Origin: Limisoma sp963601185
Lineage (GTDB): Bacteria > Bacteroidota > Bacteroidia > Bacteroidales > Muribaculaceae
Direction of reading: 5' to 3'
Length of the DNA: 64,000 nucleotides
Assembly (NCBI GenBank): GCA_963601185.1
Contig: CAVCEE010000014.1
Location: 1 to 64,000 of the forward strand
Shown here: positions 8,205-17,288 of the stretch, piece after piece
How the letters are laid out: every line of letters starts with the position of its first letter
Position numbering within the stretch: position 1 is the first letter of the stretch
Notes under the pieces: model-generated
Seen by the model: only the letters and a program-made list of their open reading frames with translations
The model's database searches: none
Told to the model about the DNA's origin: nothing
Position numbers and translations under genes: made by a program

Positions 8205-10319
8205 ATGAAATTCCTCAACAACGCAACGGCAATACTCTCAGCAATAGCACTCTGCTTTGCCTCCAATACTATGGCACAGGACTCTGTGAAGGTGGTGAAA
8301 GGGCAAGTGAGCGACTATTACATTCCTGTAGTCACAACCTATGGGATTTCAGGCACCGTGACCGACAGCCAAGGACATCCGCTCGAAGGAGCGACTGTGA
8401 TGTTTTTCGCCAGTCCAGTGCACTGCAACACCGATGCCAAAGGGCATTACCGTCTAACTGCAACCGACACCGACACGCATCTCTACGTCTACTACCCTGG
8501 CATGCAGTTTGCCAACGTGGAGCGCAAGAGCAGCGACCGCACTGTCAACATTCGGATGCAGGCAAAAAACAATTCTGCCATTGCCGCATTGAGAAGAGGG
8601 AAAGCACAGGCCACAAAGTGGTACAATCCAAAGAACCACACCACCCACACCTACTGCAACCCTATGAACATAGGCTACAACTACGAGCCTCTCAACAACA
8701 ATTCAATCAAAGGCGGTGCCTTCCGGTCGTCTGCCGACCCTATGGCACTTACATATAAAGACCGCTACCTGCTGTTTTCCACCAATCAGGGCGGTTTCCA
8801 CTACTCCAGCAACCTCAGCGACTGGGATTTCTGCCAAGCCACATTCCAGCGCCGTCCTGCCGACGACGACCAGTGCGCCCCGGCAGCCTATGTTGCCGGC
8901 GACACACTGTTCTACACCGGCTCTACCTATGAGGGTCTGCCCGTATGGTACACCACCGACCCCTATTCAGGACGCTGGCGGCGTGCCGTAGAGCGCAACA
9001 CATTGCCGTCGTGGGATCCATGCCTCTTTCTCGACGACGACGGTCGCTTGTATCTCTACTACGGCTCAAGCAACGAATATCCGCTGAAGGCCGTCGAGAT
9101 TAGCCGCGACGACTTCACACCAATCAGCAAAATCCACGACGTGGTGATGCTCCAACCGGAGCAACACGGATGGGAACGCTTCGGTATGAACAACGACGAC
9201 GAGGTCACACTCCGTCCGTTCACCGAAGGCGCATATATGACCAAAAACAACGGACGCTACTATCTCCAGTACGGCGCACCTGGCACAGAGTTCAAGACCT
9301 ATGCCGACGGCGTGTATGTGGGCGACTCCCCACTCGGTCCGTTCACCTATCAGCCGCTCAACCCAATGTGCTACAAGCCCGGCGGATTTGTGCGCGGCTG
9401 CGGTCACGGCGGCACTTTTGCCGACCGTCTGGGCAACTACTGGCACGTGGCTACCTGTATGCTTTCGCTCAAATACAAATTTGAACGCCGCATAGGTCTC
9501 TACCCTACTGCATTTGACGCCGATGGCGTGATGCACTCGGCGACGGCTTTCGGTGACTATCCTAACTGGAACGCCGATGCCGACATCAAGAACCCTGAGG
9601 ACCGCTTCACAGGATGGATGCTCTTGTCCTACGGCAAGGAGGTAAAGGTGTCGTCGAGCGACAGCACATTCGTGGCTTCCGCACTTTCCGACGACGACAT
9701 CCGCACCTACTGGGCTGCAAAAACGGGCGATGCCGGCGAATGGGCGCAGATTGACCTCGGCGACGACCGCACAGTGCGTGCCATTCAGGTTAATTTCTAC
9801 GACCATCAGTCCACCCAACACAACCGTGCCAACGACATCTACTATCAGTATCGCATCTGGGCGAGTGCCGACGGCAAGACGTGGCAACTCGCAGTGGACA
9901 AGAGCGACAACGACCGCGACGTGCCGCACGACTACATCGAACTCGCCGACACGCTCCACACACGCTTCCTGAAGGTTGAAAATCTCCATATGCCAGCCGA
10001 CAGCAAGTTCTGTCTCTCCGACATCCGCGTGTTCGGCTCTGCCGACGGTCAAAAGCCTGCCGCAGTGAAGAAATTCAAGGCCAACCGCAATGCTACGGAC
10101 AAGCGCAACGTGATGCTCTCGTGGCAACCTGCGAAAGGTGCTTATGGCTATGTGGTGACCTACGGCATTGAACCTTCTAAACTCTACAATTCAATCCTCG
10201 TCTACGGCGACACATCCTACGATATGCGCGGACTCGACCTCGGCACCGACTATTATTTCTCCATCCGTGCCATCGGCGAAACAGGATGCTCCGCCACGAC
10301 AAAACCGGTAAAAATTTAA
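8205..10319 (+). CDS. GH43-like glycoside hydrolase with discoidin and FN3 domains
   Basis: 704 residues, secreted (signal peptide about 1-24). Domains in order are a carboxypeptidase-regulatory-like beta-sandwich (about 45-118), a five-bladed GH43-type propeller (about 145-455), an F5/8 type C (discoidin) carbohydrate-binding domain (about 470-625) and a fibronectin type III domain (about 630-704). Candidate catalytic acids fit the GH43 pattern: Asp178 (SADPM), Asp271 (WDPCLFLDDDG) and Glu341 (TEGAYM). GH43 enzymes mostly remove arabinose, xylose or galactose residues. That is not obviously needed for a plain beta-1,2-glucan, so the substrate may be decorated or the subfamily may have another specificity. 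The N-terminal beta-sandwich on a GH43 enzyme is unusual. Third gene of the locus, directly after a partial terminator. Confidence 0.8.
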   Translation: MKFLNNATAILSAIALCFASNTMAQDSVKVVKGQVSDYYIPVVTTYGISGTVTDSQGHPLEGATVMFFASPVHCNTDAKGHYRLTATDTDTHLYVYYPGMQFANVERKSSDRTVNIRMQAKNNSAIAALRRGKAQATKWYNPKNHTTHTYCNPMNIGYNYEPLNNNSIKGGAFRSSADPMALTYKDRYLLFSTNQGGFHYSSNLSDWDFCQATFQRRPADDDQCAPAAYVAGDTLFYTGSTYEGLPVWYTTDPYSGRWRRAVERNTLPSWDPCLFLDDDGRLYLYYGSSNEYPLKAVEISRDDFTPISKIHDVVMLQPEQHGWERFGMNNDDEVTLRPFTEGAYMTKNNGRYYLQYGAPGTEFKTYADGVYVGDSPLGPFTYQPLNPMCYKPGGFVRGCGHGGTFADRLGNYWHVATCMLSLKYKFERRIGLYPTAFDADGVMHSATAFGDYPNWNADADIKNPEDRFTGWMLLSYGKEVKVSSSDSTFVASALSDDDIRTYWAAKTGDAGEWAQIDLGDDRTVRAIQVNFYDHQSTQHNRANDIYYQYRIWASADGKTWQLAVDKSDNDRDVPHDYIELADTLHTRFLKVENLHMPADSKFCLSDIRVFGSADGQKPAAVKKFKANRNATDKRNVMLSWQPAKGAYGYVVTYGIEPSKLYNSILVYGDTSYDMRGLDLGTDYYFSIRAIGETGCSATTKPVKI

Positions 10320-10354
10320 CATCAAACCAATATTCAAAACAGCAAAAAAGACTT

Positions 10355-11722
10355 ATGAAACTTGCCAAGACTCTACTCTCAATCGCCATCTGCGGCATTG
10401 TCTACACATCGTGCAGTGCATCGGGCGAAAGCAAAGGCTCGGAGGTCAAACCGACTCCCGTACGCCCAGAATCGTTTGAGAGCGACAGTACTTTTCTCGA
10501 CTATATCGAAAAGACCCACATGAACTATATGTGGGACGGTGCGGAATCCAACTCCGGTATGGCTTGCGAACGCATCCACCTCGACGGTGAATATCCGGAA
10601 AACGACCAGCATATCGTCACCACCGGCGGCAGCGGCTTCGGCATCGCCGGACTCATCGCTGGCATCGACCGCGGCTTCATCGACCGCAGCGAAGGCGTGA
10701 AGCGTCTTCAGAAAATCGTTGACTTCCTCGGCAGCGCTGACCGCTACCACGGAGTGTGGTCGCACTGGATCGACGGCCGTACAGGCAAGACCAAACCGTT
10801 CGGACAGAAGGACGACGGCGGCGACCTCGTTGAGAGTTCGTTCCTGATGGCGAGTCTGCTTTGCGCACGCCAATACTTTGCCGACGGCAGTGCCGACGAG
10901 CAGAAACTTGCCGCAGACATCGACAAACTCTGGAAAGAGATGGAATACGACTGGTATCGCCGCGATGGCGAAGACGTGCTCTACTGGCACTGGTCGCCTA
11001 ACTACGGCTGGGAGATGAACTTTCCGCTCCAGGGCTACAATGAATGCCTCATCACATATATCCTCGGTGCTTCGTCGCCGACACACGCCATCCCAGCATC
11101 GTGCTACCACAAAGGCTGGGCGCGTTCGGGCGGCATAAAGAGTAGCGTGAAGCCCTACGGCTACGCCCTCGAACTGAAGCACAACGGATGCGAGCAGGAA
11201 GGCGGTCCGCTCTTCTGGGCTCACTACTCATACATCTGCCTCGACCCGACCAACCTCTCCGACCAGTATGCCAACTACTGGAACGTGACGCGCAATCACG
11301 CACTCAGCGACTATGAGTACTGCAAGCGCAATCCAAAAGGCTACAAAGGCTACGGAGCGAACTGTTGGGGCTTGACCGCAAGTTATTCGGTCGACGGCTA
11401 TTCAGCCCACTCACCAAGCAACGACCTCGGGGTGATTACCCCAACGGCAGCCCTGTCGTCGTTCCCCTACACCCCAACAGAGTCGATGGCAGCATTGCGC
11501 CACTTCTGGGATATGGGTACAAAGATCTGGGGCAAATACGGCTTCTATGACGCATTCTCCGAAACCAAGTCGTGGACCACTCCGCGCTATCTCGCCATCG
11601 ACCAACTCACCATCGCGCCGATGATTGAGAACTACCGAAGCAAGTTGCTGTGGCGACTCTTTATGAGTTGTCCGGAGGTGCAGAACGGTCTCGCCACACT
11701 GGGCTTTACTGTAAGCAAATAA
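10355..11722 (+). CDS. GH144 endo-beta-1,2-glucanase, lipoprotein
   Basis: 455 residues from the ATG at 10355, chosen because it gives a lipoprotein signal with VYTSC (Cys20); an upstream in-frame start at 10286 would overlap the GH43 gene and bury the signal. The remainder is one (alpha/alpha)6 barrel with hallmark stretches of the GH144/glucoamylase-like family: GFGIAGLIAGIDRGF, DGRTGK, KDDGGDLVES, YWHWSPNYGWEMN, GPLFWAHYS, NPKGYKGYG, CWGLTASYS and SSFPYTPTESM. Characterised GH144 enzymes cut beta-1,2-glucan to sophorose-type oligosaccharides. With the GH3 glucosidase 19 bases downstream it forms the degradative core. Attachment to the outer membrane (surface or periplasmic side) is inferred from the lipobox. 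Confidence 0.85.
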   Translation: MKLAKTLLSIAICGIVYTSCSASGESKGSEVKPTPVRPESFESDSTFLDYIEKTHMNYMWDGAESNSGMACERIHLDGEYPENDQHIVTTGGSGFGIAGLIAGIDRGFIDRSEGVKRLQKIVDFLGSADRYHGVWSHWIDGRTGKTKPFGQKDDGGDLVESSFLMASLLCARQYFADGSADEQKLAADIDKLWKEMEYDWYRRDGEDVLYWHWSPNYGWEMNFPLQGYNECLITYILGASSPTHAIPASCYHKGWARSGGIKSSVKPYGYALELKHNGCEQEGGPLFWAHYSYICLDPTNLSDQYANYWNVTRNHALSDYEYCKRNPKGYKGYGANCWGLTASYSVDGYSAHSPSNDLGVITPTAALSSFPYTPTESMAALRHFWDMGTKIWGKYGFYDAFSETKSWTTPRYLAIDQLTIAPMIENYRSKLLWRLFMSCPEVQNGLATLGFTVSK

Positions 11723-11741
11723 CTATTAATCTATAGACATT

Positions 11742-14030
11742 ATGAGAAAAAGAAACATTATCGCTGCTATGTTCATGCTATGCATGAGCCTCGGTGCTTC
11801 AGCCGCACCGGCAGCAAATGACGATGCCAAGATGAACAAGTTTATCGACGACCTTATGTCGAAGATGACTGTCGAGGAAAAAATCGGACAACTCAACTTG
11901 CCTGTAACCGGCGACATCGTGACCGGTCAGGCAAAGAGCAGCAACGTGGCTGACAAAATCCGCAACTGCGAAGTCGGCGGACTCTTCAACCTCAAGGGCG
12001 TGAGCAAAATCAAGGAGGTGCAGCGCATCGCCGTTGAGCAGAGCCGTCTGCACATCCCCTTGCTTTTCGGTATGGACGTGATCCACGGTTATGAAACCGT
12101 GTTCCCTATCCCGTTTGCACTCTCCTGCTCGTGGGACGTCAACGCCATCCGCCAGTCGGCGCAGATTGCCGCACAGGAATGCTCTGCCGACGGTATCAAC
12201 TGGACATTCTCCCCGATGCTCGACATCTGTGTTGACCCTCGCTGGGGCCGCGTGTCGGAAGGCAACGGCGAAGACCAGTATCTCGGTTCTCAGATTGCCC
12301 GCGCAATGGTTGAAGGCTACCAAGGCAACAACCTTGCCGACAAGAACACCGTGATGGCGTGCGTAAAGCACTTCGCCCTCTATGGTGCTGCCGAAGCCGG
12401 ACGCGACTACAACACCGTCGATATGAGCCACTGGCGTATGTTCAACTACTATATGCCGCCCTACAAGGCAGCCGTTGATGCCGGTGCATTGAGCGTGATG
12501 ACCTCATTCAACGTTGTTGACGGCATTCCTGCCTCTGGCAACCGCTGGTTGCTCAACGATGTGCTCCGCAAAATGTGGGGCTTCAAGGGTATGGTCGTTA
12601 CCGACTACACCGCAATCTCTGAAATGATTGCCCACGGTATGGGAGACCTCAAGCAAGTGTCGGAACTGGCGCTCAATGCTGGCACCGATATGGATATGGT
12701 CGCCGAAGGATATGCAACCACCACTGCACAGTCAATCAAGGAAGGCAAAGTTAGTATGGCTACTCTCGATGCAGCATGCCGCCGCATCCTCGAAGCCAAA
12801 TGGAAACTCGGACTCTTCGACGACCCTTACCGCTACTGCGACGAGAAGCGCGCAAAGAAAGAAGTATTCACCGCTGAGCACCGCGCCGTGGCACGCAACA
12901 CTGCCGCCGAGACATTTGTACTGCTCAAGAATGAGGGCAACCTCCTGCCAATGCAGCGCAAAGGCACAATCGCCCTTGTAGGTCCGCTCGCATCTACAGC
13001 AAGCAACATGTCGGGCACATGGAGTGTGGCAGCACGCCTCAACGACAACAAGACCCTGCTTCAGGGTATGCGCGATGCCGTAGGCAACAAGGCAAACGTG
13101 GTCTACGCCAAAGGATGTAACCTTATGAGCGATGCCGCACGCGAAGCCGATGCTACAATGTTCGGCCGCGAAATGCGCGACAGCCGTTCTGCAGAGGAGA
13201 TGCTCAACGAAGCCATCAGCGTGGCAAAGGATGCCGACATCATCGTGTGTGCCGTAGGCGAATCGTCGGAAATGAGCGGTGAAAGCAGCAGCCGTTCCGA
13301 CCTTACCCTCCCCGACACCCAGCGCGCCCTGCTTGAAGCAATGAAGGCTACCGGCAAACCCGTAGTACTCGTGTACTTCGCAGGTCGTCCAACGGTGATG
13401 ACTTGGGAAAGCGAAAACTTCAACGCCATCCTTGACGTATGGTTTGGCGGCAGCGAAAGTGCCGACGCTATCTGCGACGTGCTCTTCGGCGACAAAGTGC
13501 CGAGCGGCAAACTCTCAGCCACAATGCCTAAGAGCGTAGGCCAGATTCCTCTCTACTACAACCACCTCAACACCGGCCGTCCGCTGGAAGAGGGCAAATG
13601 GTTCACCAAGTTCCGCAGCAACTACCTCGACATCGACAACGAACCGCTCTATCCGTTTGGCTACGGTCTGTCGTACACCACATTCAAGTACGGTACTCCC
13701 ACCCTTTCGTCTACCACAATCAACGAGGGCGGCAAAGTAACACTCTCTGTCGACGTAACCAACACCGGCAACTACGACGGTGATGAAATCGTGCAACTCT
13801 ATGTACGCGACCTCGTGGGCAGCGTTTCGCGCCCTGTCAAGGAACTCAAAGGCTTCGAGCGCATCAGTCTTAAGAAAGGCGAGACACGCACGGTAAGTTT
13901 CACTGTCAGCACCGACGACCTGAAATTCTACAACCAGCAACTCGACTACATCTGCGAGCCAGGCGATTTCGAGATTATGGTCGGTCCTAACAGCAACGAC
14001 GTGCAGACTCTCAAGTTTACATTGAAATAA
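11742..14030 (+). CDS. GH3 beta-glucosidase
   Basis: 762 residues with a type I signal peptide (about 1-21). The GH3 N-terminal TIM barrel carries the KHFALYG substrate-binding motif and the nucleophile Asp288 in GFKGMVVTDYTAI. A C-terminal alpha/beta sandwich follows (about 395-620, with EMSGESSSRSDLTLP), and an FN3-like domain (about 670-755) completes the BglX-type architecture. It should act in the periplasm and release glucose from the oligosaccharides made by the GH144 enzyme. Beta-1,2-glucosidase activity is inferred from the neighbourhood, since GH3 enzymes vary in linkage. The stop is followed by a strong terminator. Confidence 0.9.
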   Translation: MRKRNIIAAMFMLCMSLGASAAPAANDDAKMNKFIDDLMSKMTVEEKIGQLNLPVTGDIVTGQAKSSNVADKIRNCEVGGLFNLKGVSKIKEVQRIAVEQSRLHIPLLFGMDVIHGYETVFPIPFALSCSWDVNAIRQSAQIAAQECSADGINWTFSPMLDICVDPRWGRVSEGNGEDQYLGSQIARAMVEGYQGNNLADKNTVMACVKHFALYGAAEAGRDYNTVDMSHWRMFNYYMPPYKAAVDAGALSVMTSFNVVDGIPASGNRWLLNDVLRKMWGFKGMVVTDYTAISEMIAHGMGDLKQVSELALNAGTDMDMVAEGYATTTAQSIKEGKVSMATLDAACRRILEAKWKLGLFDDPYRYCDEKRAKKEVFTAEHRAVARNTAAETFVLLKNEGNLLPMQRKGTIALVGPLASTASNMSGTWSVAARLNDNKTLLQGMRDAVGNKANVVYAKGCNLMSDAAREADATMFGREMRDSRSAEEMLNEAISVAKDADIIVCAVGESSEMSGESSSRSDLTLPDTQRALLEAMKATGKPVVLVYFAGRPTVMTWESENFNAILDVWFGGSESADAICDVLFGDKVPSGKLSATMPKSVGQIPLYYNHLNTGRPLEEGKWFTKFRSNYLDIDNEPLYPFGYGLSYTTFKYGTPTLSSTTINEGGKVTLSVDVTNTGNYDGDEIVQLYVRDLVGSVSRPVKELKGFERISLKKGETRTVSFTVSTDDLKFYNQQLDYICEPGDFEIMVGPNSNDVQTLKFTLK

Positions 14031-14077
14031 TAGCAAAGCCAACAGATATAAAGATAAAAAAGATTAGTTTTAGGTAG

Positions 14078-14130
14078 GCGTCCCCGAAGGATACTGCCCT
14101 CAGGCACTCCCTTCGGGGACGCAATTTTTT
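14078..14130 (+). terminator. Intrinsic terminator after the GH3 gene
   Basis: A 13-bp perfect stem (14078-14090 with 14110-14122) is followed by AATTTTTT. It lies between the GH3 and DUF4886 genes; no promoter was recognised between it and the next start, so the last gene may depend on read-through. Confidence 0.8.
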
Positions 14131-14151
14131 CCAACCACCAAGCCACCGACA

Positions 14152-14991
14152 ATGAAAAGATTCAAGATACTCCTTCTACTTGCATTCGCGGTTCTCGCTG
14201 GCGCATTCTCCGGCAATGCCGCCACAATCCGCATTCTCGCCATCGGCAACAGTTTTTCGGAGGATGCCATCGAGCAGAACCTCCACGAGATTGCCGAAGC
14301 CGACGGCATCACTGCCATCGTAGGCAACCTCTACATCCCGGGATGCTCGCTTGAACGCCACATGGAATGCGTCAACACCGATGCGCCCGACTACCGCTAC
14401 CGCAAGGTCATAGCCGACGGCACAACCGTTGAAGCACCCCACTGCCGCCTCGACAGCGCATTGTTCGACGAGCAATGGGACTACATCAGCGTGCAGCAGG
14501 CAAGCCATTTCTCTGGCGACTACACCACCTATCAGCCCTATCTGGCTGAGTTGATTGCCTATGTGAAGGCTCACGTTCCTGCAACCGTAAAAATCGTGTT
14601 TCACCAAACCTGGGCGTACTCAGCCGACTCCAACCACGACGGTTTCCGCCGCTACGGCAACAGCCAGCAACAGATGTATGAAGCCATCATCGGTGCAACC
14701 AAGCAGGTGCTGCGCGATGCCAAGCCCGACATACTTGTACCGGCAGGCACGGCAATACAGAATGCCCGCACCTCAACACTCGGCGACACGATGAACCGCG
14801 ACGGATATCACCTGCAACTCGTCTACGGTCGCTACACGGCAGCCTGCACATGGTTTGAAGCCTTGACCGACAAAAGCGTGGTGGGCAACACCTTCACTCC
14901 CGAAGGCATCACCGCCGAGCAGAAACGCATTGCTCAAAAAGCCGCCCACGAGGCAGTCCGCCATCCACTGAAAGTGAAAAAAATCAAATAG
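14152..14991 (+). CDS. DUF4886 SGNH-like hydrolase, secreted
   Basis: 279 residues with a signal peptide (about 1-23). The mature protein starts with IRILAIGNSFSEDAIEQ, a GDSL/SGNH block I with candidate nucleophile Ser34, and ends with DGYHLQLVYGRY, where Asp217 and His220 fit the SGNH DxxH dyad. This matches DUF4886, whose members are thought to be esterase-like. At the end of a beta-1,2-glucan locus it could remove acyl substituents such as acetyl or succinyl groups from the glucan; that role is inference. It is separated from the GH3 gene by a terminator and closed by another. Confidence 0.75.
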   Translation: MKRFKILLLLAFAVLAGAFSGNAATIRILAIGNSFSEDAIEQNLHEIAEADGITAIVGNLYIPGCSLERHMECVNTDAPDYRYRKVIADGTTVEAPHCRLDSALFDEQWDYISVQQASHFSGDYTTYQPYLAELIAYVKAHVPATVKIVFHQTWAYSADSNHDGFRRYGNSQQQMYEAIIGATKQVLRDAKPDILVPAGTAIQNARTSTLGDTMNRDGYHLQLVYGRYTAACTWFEALTDKSVVGNTFTPEGITAEQKRIAQKAAHEAVRHPLKVKKIK

Positions 14992-15025
14992 CATTTCATA
15001 CCTTCATTCAGACTTATATAAATTT

Positions 15026-15063
15026 AGCCGCCGCGACGTGTGATACGCCGCGGCGGCTTTTTT
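15026..15063 (+). terminator. Intrinsic terminator between convergent genes
   Basis: A 10-bp GC-only-core stem AGCCGCCGCG/CGCGGCGGCT (15026-15035 with 15049-15058) is followed by seven T, ending the plus-strand locus. On the minus strand the stem is followed only by TAAATTTATA, so it is a weaker stop for the convergent cluster. Confidence 0.85.
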
Positions 15064-15078
15064 ATGGGTTATTTCAAA

Positions 15079-16779
15079 CTACTTCATCAATGTAGGCGAT
15101 GGAGTGGACTGGTGCGAGCCGCCCCAAGTGCGGTTCACCTTGCCGAGAGCGCGACGCTTTGCGCTTTCCATCTTGGAAGCAACCGTAGACGTGCTGCTTG
15201 TTGAATAGTCAACATAGGTCACTGCGTGGGTAAATGTGCCTGTAACCTTGTTTCCGTTCATGTCAAGGAGGTTGAAGTCAAACTTGCGGTTGCCGTCGCT
15301 GAGTGTAGTCACTGTGAACGAGCCGCCGTGGATCGGGGCAAGGATTGACTGGTAGCCTTCGTCGTCGGTCGAGTCGAGGTCGCCGTACCAACTGAATTCC
15401 ATATTGCCCGCAAAACTTACGAAACCTTTGATGCCACTGAGGTCGGTGAGCGAGTTGTCGATGGCATAAGTGCCGTCCTTCAACTCTGCTTCACTGTTGG
15501 AAAGCACCTCAAGGCAAAGGTAGTCGCCTTCTGTCTGCTCAGGGTCGCTGAACATAAGGATATGCGAGTTTGTACCTTCGATAATGTAGTCGCCGCAGTT
15601 GTAGTCGATTACAGCAACATCCGACGGGAACTTCGACAATGTGTAGTCGCCGGTGAGTCCGTCAGGAAGCACTGGTTCGCTGCTATTGTCGATATAGTTC
15701 ACGATGTAAGGCTTCTTGTCGTAGGAGCCTGTAATCTTGATGCCGTTTGACGAAATGAAGTCGAAATCGAAGTGAGTACCGTTGTTCGACACTACCATCG
15801 TACCGCTTTCCACCACAGCCATTGACACGCGTCCATCGGCAGCAAGGTAAGTGATGTAGCAACCCATCGGAGTGCTTGAACCCATCACCTCCATTACCTG
15901 ACCGATTGAGATGGTGTAAGGCAGATAAGTCTGGCTAGTAACTCTCAGACGAGGATCGATGGTGTAGACACCATCGGTCACCACCGGAGCCCAGTTTGAT
16001 GTATGCTTTGCATCCTTCGGCATATAGTAAGGCACATAGAGGTAGTAGCCTTCGGTCTGCGAGCCGCTTTCATTGAATGTGCCGGTGAAGAACTGCAACG
16101 AACCGTCGTCGCAGAACGGGTTGAACCAGTTAGCCCACACGCGACCCTGACCTTCGGTGAATGCCACGTTGACATCCTCGGTAAAGTCAACTGCGCCTGA
16201 CGAACCTACGGCAAACTTGATCGGACCTACATAGGAAACCTCCGCAGTGGCATCGCCGAGCAATTCGAGTTCGGCGCGAATGTCGTACCAGTCGCCATCA
16301 CACTTTACATCAACCGTACCGCCGACAACATAGCCCACGGCAACACCGTCGCTACCCTCTGCCGTGCGCATCCACAAGGCTGAGTTCTCTGAACTGATAG
16401 TATATGATTCGCCGGAGTTAGCCACACGGTAGTAGCCTTCCGACAACTTTGCGTTCTGTGCCTCTTCGCTGAGAGGAGCATACAGCGACAAAGCCAACTG
16501 AAGTCCGCCGATTTCCGCCGGCTGTCCCTCGTCGTCGGGTTGCTCCGTACCGATGCTGAAATCATAGCGGGCATTGGAAGTGCGAGGATTGTAGGTTGCC
16601 TCAAGCAGAGTGTTTGCGGCAATGTAGGTAGGTGCATCGGTAAACGAAATGTTAGCCAGTTGGTCGGAGGTGAAAACCGATTTCTCTCCGTCCTTGGTGG
16701 TCACCACCACCTGATAACTCTGCGCAAACATCGACGATGCCGCAGCGAGAGCGCATAATGCCAATATATTTCTTTTCAT
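15079..16779 (-). CDS. Secreted modular protein of unknown function
   Basis: 566 residues, not recognised. A signal peptide (about 1-19) is followed by VVVTTKDGEKSVFTSDQLANISFTD, a short motif (V-x-T-x-DG, hydrophobic, I-x-F) that recurs in the two genes upstream. The rest is rich in Ser, Thr, Gly and aromatic residues and alternates about 110-140-residue beta-strand-rich stretches with GYYRV, GTYAI and VTGTF-like turns. This suggests four or so repeated beta-sandwich modules. It ends in a basic stretch (KRRALGKVN) and a Ser/Pro tail. Last gene of a three-gene minus-strand cluster, 11 bases after the 158-residue gene. It could be a surface adhesin or glycan-binding protein, but nothing proves that. 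Confidence 0.7.
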   Translation of the reverse strand: MKRNILALCALAAASSMFAQSYQVVVTTKDGEKSVFTSDQLANISFTDAPTYIAANTLLEATYNPRTSNARYDFSIGTEQPDDEGQPAEIGGLQLALSLYAPLSEEAQNAKLSEGYYRVANSGESYTISSENSALWMRTAEGSDGVAVGYVVGGTVDVKCDGDWYDIRAELELLGDATAEVSYVGPIKFAVGSSGAVDFTEDVNVAFTEGQGRVWANWFNPFCDDGSLQFFTGTFNESGSQTEGYYLYVPYYMPKDAKHTSNWAPVVTDGVYTIDPRLRVTSQTYLPYTISIGQVMEVMGSSTPMGCYITYLAADGRVSMAVVESGTMVVSNNGTHFDFDFISSNGIKITGSYDKKPYIVNYIDNSSEPVLPDGLTGDYTLSKFPSDVAVIDYNCGDYIIEGTNSHILMFSDPEQTEGDYLCLEVLSNSEAELKDGTYAIDNSLTDLSGIKGFVSFAGNMEFSWYGDLDSTDDEGYQSILAPIHGGSFTVTTLSDGNRKFDFNLLDMNGNKVTGTFTHAVTYVDYSTSSTSTVASKMESAKRRALGKVNRTWGGSHQSTPSPTLMK

Positions 16780-16790
16780 AACGTGCTTGT

Positions 16791-17267
16791 CTATTTGATG
16801 AATTTAAATGACTGTTTTGGCGTGCTTACTACATACACACCTTTGCTTAGGCTTCCGAGAGCCACTTCCGCATGTCCGGCGGTGTCGGCATTTGTCGAAA
16901 TGAGGCAACGACCCTTGACGTCGTAGACAGCGACTGCCGCAGCGGCATCAAGTCCATCAACGAGGATTTGTGAGTCGGTAACCACGAAACTGAGCGACTT
17001 GCCTTCAATCTTGCTAACGCTTGCCGGGTCGGCATTGAGAGTAAGTTTGTCTACTTTGTCAAGGCTGTAGGCAACCTCCTGTGTTGAAGCCAACGAAATG
17101 TGGAGTTCTCCGTTCTCGATAGTAGCGATAGGCTCGTCGGAAAACTTGAAATCCACTGTTCCACCGTCAGTGGTATGGACATACAGCACATAAGGGTAAG
17201 TTGTGGAAGCATTCGCCGATGCGAGTGATGCCAATGCCACAAAAGCTGCTAAAATATATTTTTTCAT
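16791..17267 (-). CDS. Small secreted protein with a T9SS sorting-domain-like C-terminus
   Basis: 158 residues. A signal peptide (about 1-20) is followed by YVLYVHTTDGGTVDFKFSD, the same N-terminal motif as in its neighbours. The C-terminal 75 residues (ILVDGLDAAAAVAVYDVKG, then LGSLSKGVYVVSTPKQSFKFIK) resemble the type A C-terminal sorting domain of the type IX secretion system. The protein is thus little more than the shared N-terminal motif joined to a sorting-like domain. Middle gene of the cluster, 21 bases after the 807-residue gene and 11 before the 566-residue gene. The domain call is by motif resemblance; similar domains also occur on proteins not exported by type IX. Confidence 0.65.
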   Translation of the reverse strand: MKKYILAAFVALASLASANASTTYPYVLYVHTTDGGTVDFKFSDEPIATIENGELHISLASTQEVAYSLDKVDKLTLNADPASVSKIEGKSLSFVVTDSQILVDGLDAAAAVAVYDVKGRCLISTNADTAGHAEVALGSLSKGVYVVSTPKQSFKFIK

Positions 17268-17288
17268 TTTACTGTATTCTTTTAGTTG

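Noticed and set aside
9066..10127. 353-residue minus-strand frame inside the GH43 gene
   Set aside because: Antisense to conserved GH43 and discoidin motifs; no family resemblance.
10286..10354. N-terminal extension of the GH144 gene
   Set aside because: It overlaps the preceding gene and hides a lipoprotein signal that starts cleanly at 10355.
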